From NCBI RefSeq assembly GCF_041911615.1, contig NZ_JAYROR010000101.1, positions 1-64,000 of the forward strand: a DNA stretch of 64,000 nucleotides. The letters run 5' to 3'. Below are positions 46,161-55,167 of the stretch, in pieces. Numbering within the stretch: the stretch's first letter is position 1; the number at the start of each line of letters is the position of its first letter. The stretch comes from Zoogloea sp041911615. GTDB lineage: Bacteria; Pseudomonadota; Gammaproteobacteria; Burkholderiales; Rhodocyclaceae. The translations under genes and the position numbers were made by a program. The notes beneath the pieces were generated by a model, which saw only the letters and a list, made by a program, of their open reading frames with translations, was not told where the DNA came from and made no database searches.

Positions 46161-46307
46161 ATGCACGGTCTTGTGGGTTACATCATCATCGGCGGGTGCG
46201 TCTGCCTGGTCGCCATCGCGGCGGCGTCGTTCGTCTGGGACGTGCGCAGGAGCCGGCAGGCCGAAGAAAAGCGGCGCCGGCTTGCGTCGCGCCTGAAGGG
46301 AAAGTGA
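46161..46307 (+). CDS. Small single-pass membrane peptide
   Basis: 48 residues. One hydrophobic helix (about 5-25, YIIIGGCVCLVAIAAASFVW) is followed by a basic cytosolic tail RRSRQAEEKRRRLASRLKGK, so N-out/C-in topology by the positive-inside rule. It has no family I recognise and no clear ribosome site. Support comes from its clean membrane-peptide design and the seven-base gap to the next gene. Confidence 0.5.
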   Translation: MHGLVGYIIIGGCVCLVAIAAASFVWDVRRSRQAEEKRRRLASRLKGK

Positions 46308-46314
46308 GACAGCG

Positions 46315-46617
46315 ATGAGAACCGATCTGCGCGTGCCGTTTGCCGAGAAGGACGAGGCCAAGCGCCTTGGCGCCCGCTGGGATGCGGCGCGCAAGGTTTG
46401 GTACGTGCAGAATGCGCCCAACCTTGCCGCCTTCGCGCGCTGGCTGCCGTCGCCGTCCGATGCTGCTCCGGCTGCGGCGCGGCCTGTCGCCACTCGCGCT
46501 CAGGCGGCGTCGGCAAAGACCGGCGAGCGCTACTTCGCGCTGAGCTGCGACTGCCTGCCGTGGGAAGGCTGCGCCACCTGCGCCGCCGCCGTCGAGGCGC
46601 GCGGCTGGCGGAACTGA
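46315..46617 (+). CDS. DUF5710-domain protein with C-terminal Cys cluster
   Basis: 100 residues. The first 35 match DUF5710 (RVPFAEKDEAKRLGARWDAA then RKVWYV), a small domain found in plasmid primases, ArdC-like and other mobile-element proteins, of unknown function but linked to nucleic-acid enzymes. An Ala-rich linker leads to LSCDCLPWEGCATC, four Cys in 12 residues that could bind a metal. It is seven bases after the membrane peptide. Standalone forms of this domain occur on chromosomes, so mobility is only suggested. Confidence 0.75.
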   Translation: MRTDLRVPFAEKDEAKRLGARWDAARKVWYVQNAPNLAAFARWLPSPSDAAPAAARPVATRAQAASAKTGERYFALSCDCLPWEGCATCAAAVEARGWRN

Positions 46618-46948
46618 GCGGCATCGCCCGGTTTTTCGTCGGGGCCATCGCCCCGCCCCCCTTGCCGCTGCGTCTGTCTTCGCGCCACCCAAACGGGTCG
46701 GTGCTGTTTCGGCCTGCGGTCTCGCCAGCCCTGGCGCGCCTGAATTTCTGCGGGCCGGCTTGGTCCAACCCGTGACCGCGCACGTCTGCGTCCAGTCCTG
46801 TTCAGGCGGTCTTTCAGGCCGCGGTCGGGCGAGGTCAAACGCCATGTCGCGTGGATTTTGTCACTGACTCAAGTCTCGTTGTGGTATTACCGTAATACTG
46901 GTACGAGAGTTGCTGAAATCAATAAGTCAAAAGACAGGAGACACAGTC
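46618..46948 (+). other. Intergenic region with a 15-bp palindrome
   Basis: 331 bases with no convincing gene. CGGGGC-CATC-GCCCCG forms a hairpin near 46647 without a T tract. The only regulatory-looking element is the palindrome at 46884-46898, which lies 50 bases before the next small gene; AT content rises there. Confidence 0.5.
46884..46898. promoter_or_regulatory. Perfect 7-1-7 palindrome (operator candidate)
   Basis: GTATTAC-C-GTAATAC, 51 bases upstream of the small gene at 46949. Its right arm includes a possible -10 (TAATAC), so a bound repressor would block the promoter. Confidence 0.45.
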
Positions 46949-47125
46949 ATGAACTTCTTGCACGCACCCATTCACTGGAGCGCCCTCTTTCACGCGGTGC
47001 TCGACTGGATCGCCGATACCACCCGTCAGAGCCGTTCGGCGCGGCTGTCGACGCTGGGCTTGTCCGCCTACGATCGCGACGGCGACGGTTTCGAACATCC
47101 GGCGGACGGCCCGGGTTGCCGCTAG
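46949..47125 (+). CDS. Small protein with an EF-hand-like DxDxDG loop
   Basis: 58 residues. The N-terminal half is a Trp/His/Leu-rich amphipathic helix (LHAPIHWSALFHAVLDWIAD) and the C-terminal half ends YDRDGDGFEHPADGPGCR, containing a calcium-loop-like DRDGDGFE. AGGAG lies 8 bases before the ATG, a good translation signal. I do not recognise a family. Only half an EF-hand is present, so calcium binding is doubtful. Confidence 0.55.
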   Translation: MNFLHAPIHWSALFHAVLDWIADTTRQSRSARLSTLGLSAYDRDGDGFEHPADGPGCR

Positions 47126-47264
47126 CCTGTTGCACCGAACCCGGGCGGTGTGCGCCGTGATGGTGCGCGCCGCGCCCAAGCCGCAGCGTTGAATGCGGAT
47201 TCGCCAGTCGGCCCTCGAACCCGGGCGCGGGGAGGGTCGGTCACGTCCGCGCTCCAGGCGCGCA

Positions 47265-47301
47265 AAACAAAAAGGCCCGACCACCTGAGTGATCGAGCCT
47301 T
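47265..47301 (-). terminator. Terminator of initiator tRNA gene
   Basis: Minus strand: AAGGCTCGATCA pairs with TGGTCGGGCCTT (12 bp with G-T pairs), loop CTCAGG, then TTTTTGTTTTG. Confidence 0.9.
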
Positions 47302-47313
47302 GATGCTTGAAAC

Positions 47314-47390
<77 letters not shown>

Positions 47391-47474
47391 TCGGAGAAAC
47401 GCCATATTAGACAAGTCGCTTCGTTGGGTCAAGCATTTTTTGAAGAAAGATTGAACATCGTGTGCCCGACGGGT

Positions 47475-48308
47475 TTAGTGGCCGAAGCTGTCGGCGTCGA
47501 ACATGCCCGGATCGGGGCGGTCGAGCGCGTCGAGGGTGGCCATCTCGGAGGCCGAGAGGGCGAAGTCGAAGATGTTGAGGTTCTGCGCCATGCGGTCGGG
47601 CGTGGCCGACTTGGGCGCCGTGGCGAAGCCCTGCTGGACGGTCCAGCGCAGCACGATCTGCGCCGGTGTGCGGCCGTGGCGGGTGGCGATGTCGGCAATG
47701 GCCGGGTCGGCCAGCAGGTCTGAGCCGAAGCCGAGCGGGCGCCAGGATTCGGTGACGATGCCGCGGTCGCGGTGGATCGCGACAAGATCGTCGCGGCGGT
47801 GGTAGGGGTCGAGCTGGATCTGGTTGAGGTGCGGGACGAGGCCGAGTTTGAACAGTCGTTCAAGGTGCGCCGGTTTGAAGTTGGAGGTGCCGATGGCGCG
47901 CACCAGGCCTTCGTCGAGCAGGCGCACCAAGCCCAGGTAAGCTTCGACGAAGCGGTCCTGGTCGGGGTTGGGCCAGTGGATCAGGAGCAGGTCGATGTAG
48001 TCGAGGCCGAGCCGCTCGAGGCTGGCGATGCAGGCCTGGCGGGCGCCGTCGAAGCTGTGCCACTTGCGGTTGAACTTGGTGGTGACGAAGACGTCTTCGC
48101 GCTTTACCGAGGAACGACGGATGCCTTCGCCGACGCCGCGTTCGTTCGCGTAGTTTTCGGCGGTGTCGATGGCGCGGTAGCCCAGGTCGAGGGCGGTGGC
48201 GACGGCCACGGCGGCCTCGGCGTCGTTCATCGGCCAGGTGCCGAGGCCCAGCTGGGGCATGGCGACGCCGTTGGCGAGGGTGAGGGTGGGGGCAAGGGGG
48301 AGCGTCAC
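47475..48308 (-). CDS. Aldo/keto reductase (DkgA-like)
   Basis: 277 residues, a TIM-barrel AKR with the catalytic tetrad in place: Asp and Tyr in IDTAENYANE, Lys in VTTKF, His in LLLIHWP. The NADPH-site region LRWTVQQGFATAPKS is also typical. Members reduce 2,5-diketogluconate, methylglyoxal and other carbonyls; the physiological substrate is not clear. The start is GTG with GAGAGAG upstream. It follows the BaeR-like gene by 33 bases and may be in its operon. Confidence 0.93.
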   Translation of the reverse strand: MTLPLAPTLTLANGVAMPQLGLGTWPMNDAEAAVAVATALDLGYRAIDTAENYANERGVGEGIRRSSVKREDVFVTTKFNRKWHSFDGARQACIASLERLGLDYIDLLLIHWPNPDQDRFVEAYLGLVRLLDEGLVRAIGTSNFKPAHLERLFKLGLVPHLNQIQLDPYHRRDDLVAIHRDRGIVTESWRPLGFGSDLLADPAIADIATRHGRTPAQIVLRWTVQQGFATAPKSATPDRMAQNLNIFDFALSASEMATLDALDRPDPGMFDADSFGH

Positions 48309-48341
48309 GGGCGTCTCTCTCGGTGGTTGGGGGATGTGGGG

Positions 48342-49013
48342 TCAGTCGAAGCGGTAGCCGACGCCGTAGATCGAGCGAATCGGCGGTTCGCCTGGGGCGG
48401 CCTGTTCGAGCTTGCGGCGCAGGTTCTTGACGTGGCTGTCGACGGTGCGGTCGGTGACGACCCGGTGGTCGTCGTAGAGGCCGTCGAGCAACTGCTCACG
48501 GGAGAAGACCCGTCCGGGCGCGCGGGCGAGGGTGCGCAGCAGTCGGAATTCGACCGGCGTGAGATCCAGCTCGACGCCGTGGTAGCGGGCCCGCCAGGCG
48601 TCGGCGTCGATGCTCAGCGCGGGGGCGGCAGCGGGTTCGGGCGGATGCAGGCGGCGCAGCACGGCCTTGCAGCGGGCGACGACCTCGCGCGGGCTGTAGG
48701 GTTTGCAGATGTAGTCGTCGGCGCCGAGTTCGAGGCCGAGCAGGCGGTCGATCTCATCGACCCGCGCGGTCATCATGATCACCGGCACGTTGCTGAAGCC
48801 GCGCAGCTCGCGGCAGATGTCGAGGCCGTCGCGGCCGGGCAGCATGAGATCGAGGAGGATCAGATCGGGGGGCTCGGCGCGCACCGCGGGGATCACCGCA
48901 AGGCCGTCGGCGAGGTGACGGGGAGCGTAGCCGGCGGCCTTGAGGTAGTCGGCCAGCAGGGCGGCGAGCTTGGGTTCGTCCTCGACGATCAGGATCTGTT
49001 GGGGGGTGCCCAT
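48342..49013 (-). CDS. baeR: OmpR-family response regulator, BaeR-like
   Basis: 223 residues: receiver with phospho-acceptor Asp55 (LILLDLMLPGRDG) and winged-helix DNA-binding domain (TPVEFRLLRTLARAPGRVFS; VDSHVKNLRRKLE). It is downstream of its kinase by three bases. The BaeR assignment rests on kinase similarity and on direct repeats matching the BaeR-box half-site TCTNCANAA upstream of the operon (50485-50504). BaeR activates efflux and envelope-stress genes in enterics; here the likely nearby target is the flavocytochrome gene. Confidence 0.85.
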   Translation of the reverse strand: MGTPQQILIVEDEPKLAALLADYLKAAGYAPRHLADGLAVIPAVRAEPPDLILLDLMLPGRDGLDICRELRGFSNVPVIMMTARVDEIDRLLGLELGADDYICKPYSPREVVARCKAVLRRLHPPEPAAAPALSIDADAWRARYHGVELDLTPVEFRLLRTLARAPGRVFSREQLLDGLYDDHRVVTDRTVDSHVKNLRRKLEQAAPGEPPIRSIYGVGYRFD

Positions 49014-49016
49014 CGG

Positions 49017-50411
49017 TCAGTTCTCCAGCGCCGGAAAGCGCAGTGCGACCCACACGCCGCCGAGCGGCGAGGGATGGGCGGTGATGGTGCCGTGGTGGGC
49101 CTCGACGATGCTGCGGCAGATCGCCAGGCCGAGGCCGGCGCCGCCGGTGCTGCGGCTGCGCGAGTTCTCGCCGCGAAAGAAGCGCTCGAAGAGTCGGGGC
49201 AGCAGCGCGTCGGGCACGCCGGGCGCCGAATCCAGGAAATCGATGCAGACCGTCGGGCCGTCGCGCCGGGTGACGACCTTGAGGGTGCCGCCGGGGTCGG
49301 TGTAGCGCAGGGTGTTCTCGACGAGGTTGCGAAACAGCTGGCCCAGGCGGGCGTCGTCGGCCAGCACGGCAAGACCGGGTGCGAAGGCGGTTTCGAGCGC
49401 GAGCGGCACGGCGGCGAGACGGTCGCGGCAGGCGTCGAGGGTGCGTTCCAGGCAGTCGGCCAGGTCGACCGGCGCCTTGCGGTAGGCGAGGGCGCCCACG
49501 TCGGCGAGGGCCAGTTCGTTGAGGTCGTCCACCAGTTGGGTGAGGGTGCGCACTTCGGCCTGCAGCGAGCGCAGGGCGTCGGCGTCCGCGGGGCGCAGGC
49601 CGTCTTCCATCGCTTCGAGCTCGCCGCGCAGCACCGCGAGCGGGGTGCGCAGTTCGTGGGAGACGTCGGCCATGAACGCGCGCCGCGTCTTCTCGGTGGC
49701 TTCGAGGCTGCGGGCGAGGCGGTTGAAGTCGCGGGCGAGCTGGCCGACCTCGTCGTGACTGCTGGGGGTGACCCGGCCGGTGTAGTCGCCGGCGGCGAGG
49801 CGGTGGGTGGCGGTGGCGACCTGCTTGATCGGCGCGACCAGGCTGCGGGCGATCCACAGCGACACCGCCGCCGCGACGAGGGCGGCGAGTCCGCCGATCA
49901 ACAGGGTGGCGTGGAGCTGGTCGTCGAAGAAGCGCTGCACCGCGGTGCCGCTGGCGCTCTCGAAGGGCGCCATGACCAGCCAGCCGACGCGCTGCCCGTC
50001 GATCAGCACCGCCCGGCGGGCCGCTTCGGCGGCCCGGGCGCTTGCCGCGTTGCCCATCACGAAGCGGCCGTCGGCGTCGAGCAGGCTCAGGCGGAACACC
50101 GCGCCGGTGAGGTCGGACTCGGGCGGTGGCGCGGTACGCTGGGCGCGCAGATCGTCGTCGGGCGAGTGGGGCGAGCACAGGTGGAACCAGGTGCGCCGGT
50201 TGCCGCGCAGGAAATCCCAGCTGCCGTGCTCGCGATAGGCCTGGGTGAAGCGCGGGGCCACTTCCTCGAGGCGGGCCTGGGCCAGTTCGTCCAGGTAGCC
50301 GATGAAGCCGCGCGAGAAGCTCCAGCGTCCGGCCACGCCCATCGCCAGCAGCACGGCGAGGGCGACCAGCAGGACGGCGCAGAAGGCTTTGGTGGTGATC
50401 CCGATCTTCAT
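49017..50411 (-). CDS. baeS: Membrane sensor histidine kinase, BaeS-like
   Basis: 464 residues. Two membrane segments (about 9-28 and 168-188) bracket a periplasmic sensor domain, followed by HAMP, HisKA with His252 in MADVSHELRTPLAVL, and an ATPase domain with NLVENTLRYT and GAGLGLAICRSIVEAHHG. It senses envelope stress in the BaeSR scheme. The frame is open far upstream (to 52010) on this strand, but that part is the antisense of the flavocytochrome gene. The ATG at 50411 gives the standard length. Confidence 0.92.
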   Translation of the reverse strand: MKIGITTKAFCAVLLVALAVLLAMGVAGRWSFSRGFIGYLDELAQARLEEVAPRFTQAYREHGSWDFLRGNRRTWFHLCSPHSPDDDLRAQRTAPPPESDLTGAVFRLSLLDADGRFVMGNAASARAAEAARRAVLIDGQRVGWLVMAPFESASGTAVQRFFDDQLHATLLIGGLAALVAAAVSLWIARSLVAPIKQVATATHRLAAGDYTGRVTPSSHDEVGQLARDFNRLARSLEATEKTRRAFMADVSHELRTPLAVLRGELEAMEDGLRPADADALRSLQAEVRTLTQLVDDLNELALADVGALAYRKAPVDLADCLERTLDACRDRLAAVPLALETAFAPGLAVLADDARLGQLFRNLVENTLRYTDPGGTLKVVTRRDGPTVCIDFLDSAPGVPDALLPRLFERFFRGENSRSRSTGGAGLGLAICRSIVEAHHGTITAHPSPLGGVWVALRFPALEN

Positions 50412-50717
50412 GGGCGGGGAGAGGCGGCGGCGGTTGGCCCCATTAAGCCGCGCCGGGCTGCGAAGATCAACCGGCGGCACCCGATCTCCACAATGTCTCC
50501 AAATTTGCTGCACATTCTGTTTCCAGAATGGCGCCATCGGGGCACGCGGCGTGTCGGCGACCGAAGCTTCCGACGGCGCCCTGTCCGGGATCGGCGATAC
50601 TGCGCACCCCGCCGCCATGCTGTCGGGCGCCGTGGTCCTGGCGTGTTTTATCGTCTGCTGGTCTGGTCTGGTCTGGTCTGGTCTGGTCTGGCAGGCCTGT
50701 CTCCTGGAGTTCTTGCA
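50412..50717. promoter_or_regulatory. Divergent baeS / flavocytochrome region
   Basis: 306 bases without a gene. It contains BaeR-box-like direct repeats TCTCCACAA (50485-50493) and TCTCCAAAT (50496-50504) with 11-base period; a 6-bp inverted repeat ATTCTG-TTTC-CAGAAT (50514-50529); and the CTGGT pentanucleotide array 50658-50691. GGAG at 50705-50709 is the ribosome site of the + strand gene. Confidence 0.6.
50658..50691 (+). repeat. Pentanucleotide tandem repeat (CTGGT)6.8
   Basis: Six perfect CTGGT units plus CTGG, ending 26 bases before the ATG at 50718. Short-unit arrays of this kind change copy number by slipped-strand mispairing. Confidence 0.97.
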
Positions 50718-52034
50718 ATGAAACGCCCTCTTGTCGTCCTCGCCGGCGTGCCCCTGCTGTTGTGGGGGCTTTTCGTGATGCCGGATGTCGCCGCCGCCGC
50801 CCGTACGGCCTGGGATTGGCGCCGCGCGCTGATCCTGCTCACCGGCACCCTGGCCTTGTGGTGGATGAGCACCGGAACGCTGCTGGCGGCACGTCCGCCG
50901 CTGCTGGAGCGCCGTCTCGGCGGGCTCGACCGCCTGTACCGCCTGCACAAGCACATTGGCATCGGCGCCGGGGTCATCGTGTTCACCCACTGGATGCTCG
51001 AATGGCTGCCCAAGAAGCTCGCCAAGGCCGGCTTCATCACCCGCCCGGCCCGTGGGCCGCGTCCGCCCGGCGGCGACGAGAGCCTGTGGGTGGAGCTGGC
51101 CAAGGACATCGGCGAGTGGGCGGGTTACATCCTGCTGGCGCTGGTGGTGATCGCGCTGGTGCGGCGCATCCCGTACCGCTACTTCCGCTGGCTGCACAAG
51201 CTGTTTCCGCTGGTCTTCGTCGCCGGTGTCTACCACGGTCTGATGCTGATGCCCGACAGCTACTGGCAGGGGCCGCTGGGATGGCTCACGGCACTCGTCG
51301 CGCTGCCCGGCGTGATCGCCGCCGGGCTCGCCCTGGCCGGTCGCATTGGTCGTCGCCGGCGCACCGAGGCGCGGATCACGGCCATTCACCGCTACCCCGA
51401 CGCGGTGACCGAAGTGGTATGCCGCCCGAGCGGGCCCTGGCCGGGGCATCGGGCCGGGCAGCACGCGCTGGTGGATTTCGGCCACCCGGGCGAGGGCGCG
51501 CATCCCTTCACCCTCGCCGGCGCCTGGAATCCGGCGGACGGGACGCTGCGCTTCGCCATCAAGGCGCTTGGCGATTACACCCGGCTGCTGCCTGGCCGGC
51601 TCGCGGTCGGCCAGGCCGTGACGATCGAAGGGCCATACGGCGGCTTCACGTTCTCCGGCGCGGCCGGGCCGCAGCTCTGGATTGCCGGCGGCATCGGCAT
51701 CACGCCCTTCGTCGGCCGCCTGCAGGCGCTGGCGGCGCAGGGCGGGGCGTCGACGCCGGTTGCGCTGGTCTATTGCACCGATGCGGAGGTGCCGGGCGGC
51801 TACGCGGACGCTCTGCCGGCGCTGTGCGCGGCGGCCGGCGTCACGCTGCATCGCCACCTGTCGAGCCGCGACGGGCGCCTGGGCGACGCGGCGATCCGCG
51901 ACCGCGTGTCTCCCGGCGGGAGCGTGTGGTTCTGCGGCCCGGCTGCCTGGGGCGAGCATCTGGCGCGGGCGCTCACCGCCGACGGTCGCGTGCGCCCCGC
52001 CGACTTCCATCGCGAGCTGTTCGACTTCCGCTGA
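50718..52034 (+). CDS. Ferric-reductase-like membrane flavocytochrome
   Basis: 438 residues. The N-terminal half has six or so membrane helices with paired heme-ligand His (LHKHIGIG...FTHWMLEW and WLHKLFP...VYHGLML). The C-terminal half is a ferredoxin-reductase module: FAD motif HPFTLAG, NAD(P) motif GGIGITPF and a late CGP. It moves electrons from NAD(P)H through FAD and two b-hemes across the membrane, reducing ferric ion or another acceptor. The first ATG after GGAG is used. The frame is open for kilobases upstream, but this is antisense to baeS. Confidence 0.88.
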   Translation: MKRPLVVLAGVPLLLWGLFVMPDVAAAARTAWDWRRALILLTGTLALWWMSTGTLLAARPPLLERRLGGLDRLYRLHKHIGIGAGVIVFTHWMLEWLPKKLAKAGFITRPARGPRPPGGDESLWVELAKDIGEWAGYILLALVVIALVRRIPYRYFRWLHKLFPLVFVAGVYHGLMLMPDSYWQGPLGWLTALVALPGVIAAGLALAGRIGRRRRTEARITAIHRYPDAVTEVVCRPSGPWPGHRAGQHALVDFGHPGEGAHPFTLAGAWNPADGTLRFAIKALGDYTRLLPGRLAVGQAVTIEGPYGGFTFSGAAGPQLWIAGGIGITPFVGRLQALAAQGGASTPVALVYCTDAEVPGGYADALPALCAAAGVTLHRHLSSRDGRLGDAAIRDRVSPGGSVWFCGPAAWGEHLARALTADGRVRPADFHRELFDFR

Positions 52035-52128
52035 GACGCCCCGGGCGGGTCAGCGGCACACGGCAAGCGACGAAACGACACCGCTGCGGTTCGAGGCGCC
52101 ATCTCCAAGCGTCCGCCAAGAGGGCGGC

Positions 52129-52160
52129 AAAAAAAAAACAGCCCCGGCATGCCGGGGCTG
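52129..52160 (-). terminator. Terminator of ychF
   Basis: A 22-base perfect palindrome, CAGCCCCGGCA/TGCCGGGGCTG, followed by T10 or more on the minus strand. Confidence 0.9.
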
Positions 52161-52191
52161 GATCGTGTAGCGGAAAGGTGGTCGATGTGGG

Positions 52192-53283
<1,092 letters not shown>

Positions 53284-53377
53284 GGAATTCCTTTGATGTT
53301 CAGAGGCTTCCGGCAGAGCGTGCCGGAAAACCCGCTATTGTAAAGCGGGTTCGGGCTGAGCCAAAGGGGCGCGGGGT

Positions 53378-55090
53378 TCAGCGCGCCAGCAGCAGGTAGA
53401 TCAGCAGCACGTTGAGCACCAGCGAGGCGGCGGCGAGGAGCTTGAGGCCGAACTGCGGGTCGCGTTCGAGTAGCGGCGAGCGGCGCGGCACGACCAGCGG
53501 CCGGTGGGCGCCGCGCTCGATGGCGAGGAGGAATTCCTCGGCGGTCTCGAAGCGGGCCCGGGGCTCGCGGGCGACGGCCTTGAGCAGCACGGCCTCGAGC
53601 CAGGCGGGGATGTCGGGGCGATAGCGGGTGGGCGGCACCGGGTCGCCGAAGCGGGGTGTCTGGAAGGGTTCGATCTCGCCGTACGGAAACTTGCGGGTGA
53701 GCAGTTCGTAGAGGGTGACGCCGACGGCGTAGAGGTCGGTCTGTTCGTTGGCGGCGGCGGGGCGCGGGCCGTGGAGCTCGGGGGCCATGTAGCTGGGGGT
53801 GCCGGGGTTGTTGATTTCCTCGAACTTCTGGCCGTCGGCGGTGGCGGCGTCGGAGGCGGCGACGCCCAGGTCGAGGATGCGCAGGCGGCCCTCGCTGTCG
53901 AGATGCAGGTTGTCGGGCTTGATGTCCCGGTGGACGATGGAGAGCCGGTGCAGGCTGGCGACGCCTTTGAGGATGCGGGTGCCCAGCTCGGTCACCTCGC
54001 CGGGGCCGAAGCGGTGGCCGGCGTCGAGCCGGGCCTTGAGGCTGGCGCCCTCGTGCCAGCTCATCAGGTAATAGAGGTGGCTGCGCGCCGGGTGCGGGAC
54101 GACGGCCGGGAACCAGGTATCGTTGACCCGTCGGGCGAGCCATTCTTCGTGGGCGAGGGCGGCTGCGGCCTCGGCGTCGCCGTGATCCGGGCGCAGGGTT
54201 TTGAGCACGCGGAGCTGGCCGCGGGCGTCGCGCACCCGGTAGAGCAGGGTGGCGATGGATTCGTGGAGCAGGGCGTCCACCGTCAGGCCGTCGAGCTGCT
54301 GGCCGGGTTTGAGGCGCGGTGGCGGCGGCAGACGGTGCAGGCGGGCGATGGTGTCGCGCAGGCGGTCGGGGGGCAGGGCATCGACGCGCAGCACCAGGGC
54401 CGTGCAATTGTCCTGGCTGCCACCGTCCTCGGCGCTGCCTGCGAGGCGCTCGGCGGCCGCCTGCGGGGTGCTGGCGGCCGCGAGCAGTTCGGCGATCCGC
54501 GCGTCGCCGAGCTGGCCCCAGACGCCGTCGCTCAGCAGCGCGAAGACGTCGCCGGTTTCCAGCTCCCCGTCGGCGTAATCCACCGACAGGTGGGCGTCGA
54601 GCCCGACTGCGCGGGAGAGTACGTTCTTGAGTTCGGGGTGCTCCCAAACGTGATCGGTGGTGAGCTGTTCGAGCCGGCCGGCGCGCAATCGGTAGATGCG
54701 CGTGTCGCCCACGTGGGCAAGATAGTAGCGACGCCCCCGCAGCACGATGGCCGACAGGGTGGTGGCCATGCCGGCGGCCTCGCGGGTGCGCGTGGCGTGG
54801 GCGACGAGCCAGCGGTTGAGCGCCGTCAGGACGGTGTCGAGGGCCTTGTTCACCGCCCAGGTGTCGGGCGTGGCGTAGTAGTCGGAGAGCAGGCCGCGGA
54901 CGGTGTATTCGGAGGCTTCGCGCCCGTTGGCGTGACCGCCGACGCCGTCGGCCACCACCGCGAGGATGCCTTTGGCGCTTAGCTCCGCGCCGTCGGGCGT
55001 CGCCGCGCCGCAGAAATCCTCGTTGTGCGGGCGGGGGCCGGTGAGGGAGGCATGGCCGAGGTCGGTCTGGAGCGAGGGGGCGAGGGGCAT
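53378..55090 (-). CDS. PP2C-type phosphatase / Ser-Thr protein kinase fusion with C-terminal membrane anchor
   Basis: 570 residues. The PP2C domain (about 1-240) has metal-binding DGVGGHANG, HVGDTRIYRL, LLSDGVWG and QDNC. The Hanks-type kinase domain (about 275-530) has ATP-binding Lys297 (RVLKTL), HRDIKPDN at 387-394, DLG in place of DFG at 407-409, and GTPSYMAPE. A final hydrophobic helix (about 547-567) anchors it. Fusions like this accompany nitrate-assimilation genes in pseudomonads (established context), but their substrate is unknown. The start at 55090 excludes the long upstream open frame that overlaps narK antisense. Confidence 0.93.
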   Translation of the reverse strand: MPLAPSLQTDLGHASLTGPRPHNEDFCGAATPDGAELSAKGILAVVADGVGGHANGREASEYTVRGLLSDYYATPDTWAVNKALDTVLTALNRWLVAHATRTREAAGMATTLSAIVLRGRRYYLAHVGDTRIYRLRAGRLEQLTTDHVWEHPELKNVLSRAVGLDAHLSVDYADGELETGDVFALLSDGVWGQLGDARIAELLAAASTPQAAAERLAGSAEDGGSQDNCTALVLRVDALPPDRLRDTIARLHRLPPPPRLKPGQQLDGLTVDALLHESIATLLYRVRDARGQLRVLKTLRPDHGDAEAAAALAHEEWLARRVNDTWFPAVVPHPARSHLYYLMSWHEGASLKARLDAGHRFGPGEVTELGTRILKGVASLHRLSIVHRDIKPDNLHLDSEGRLRILDLGVAASDAATADGQKFEEINNPGTPSYMAPELHGPRPAAANEQTDLYAVGVTLYELLTRKFPYGEIEPFQTPRFGDPVPPTRYRPDIPAWLEAVLLKAVAREPRARFETAEEFLLAIERGAHRPLVVPRRSPLLERDPQFGLKLLAAASLVLNVLLIYLLLAR

Positions 55091-55167
55091 CGGGGTGCGT
55101 ACGCGAGGGTTGTGGAACGATCCGTCGGGGCGGGCCGCGGCACCGGATGCCACGGCCCCCGCGCCGT

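Noticed and set aside
46021..47313. Integration-site duplication of the tRNA-Thr 3-prime end
   Set aside because: I searched by eye for a second copy of TTCGATTC...ACCGGCACCA downstream and found none within the tRNA-bounded interval, so an integrated island is not demonstrated.
50658..50691. CTGGT array considered as a CRISPR-like repeat
   Set aside because: Five-base units with no spacers; it is a simple tandem repeat.
47772..50717. A plus-strand frame open from 47772 through to the end of the flavocytochrome gene (about 1420 codons)
   Set aside because: Upstream of 50718 it is antisense to the aldo/keto reductase, BaeR and BaeS genes, and has no family similarity; long antisense frames are common at this GC content. 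Only the part from 50718 is kept.
50412..52010. Minus-strand extension of baeS to 997 codons
   Set aside because: The extra N-terminal part is the antisense of the flavocytochrome gene; BaeS-type length and membrane segment begin at the ATG at 50411.
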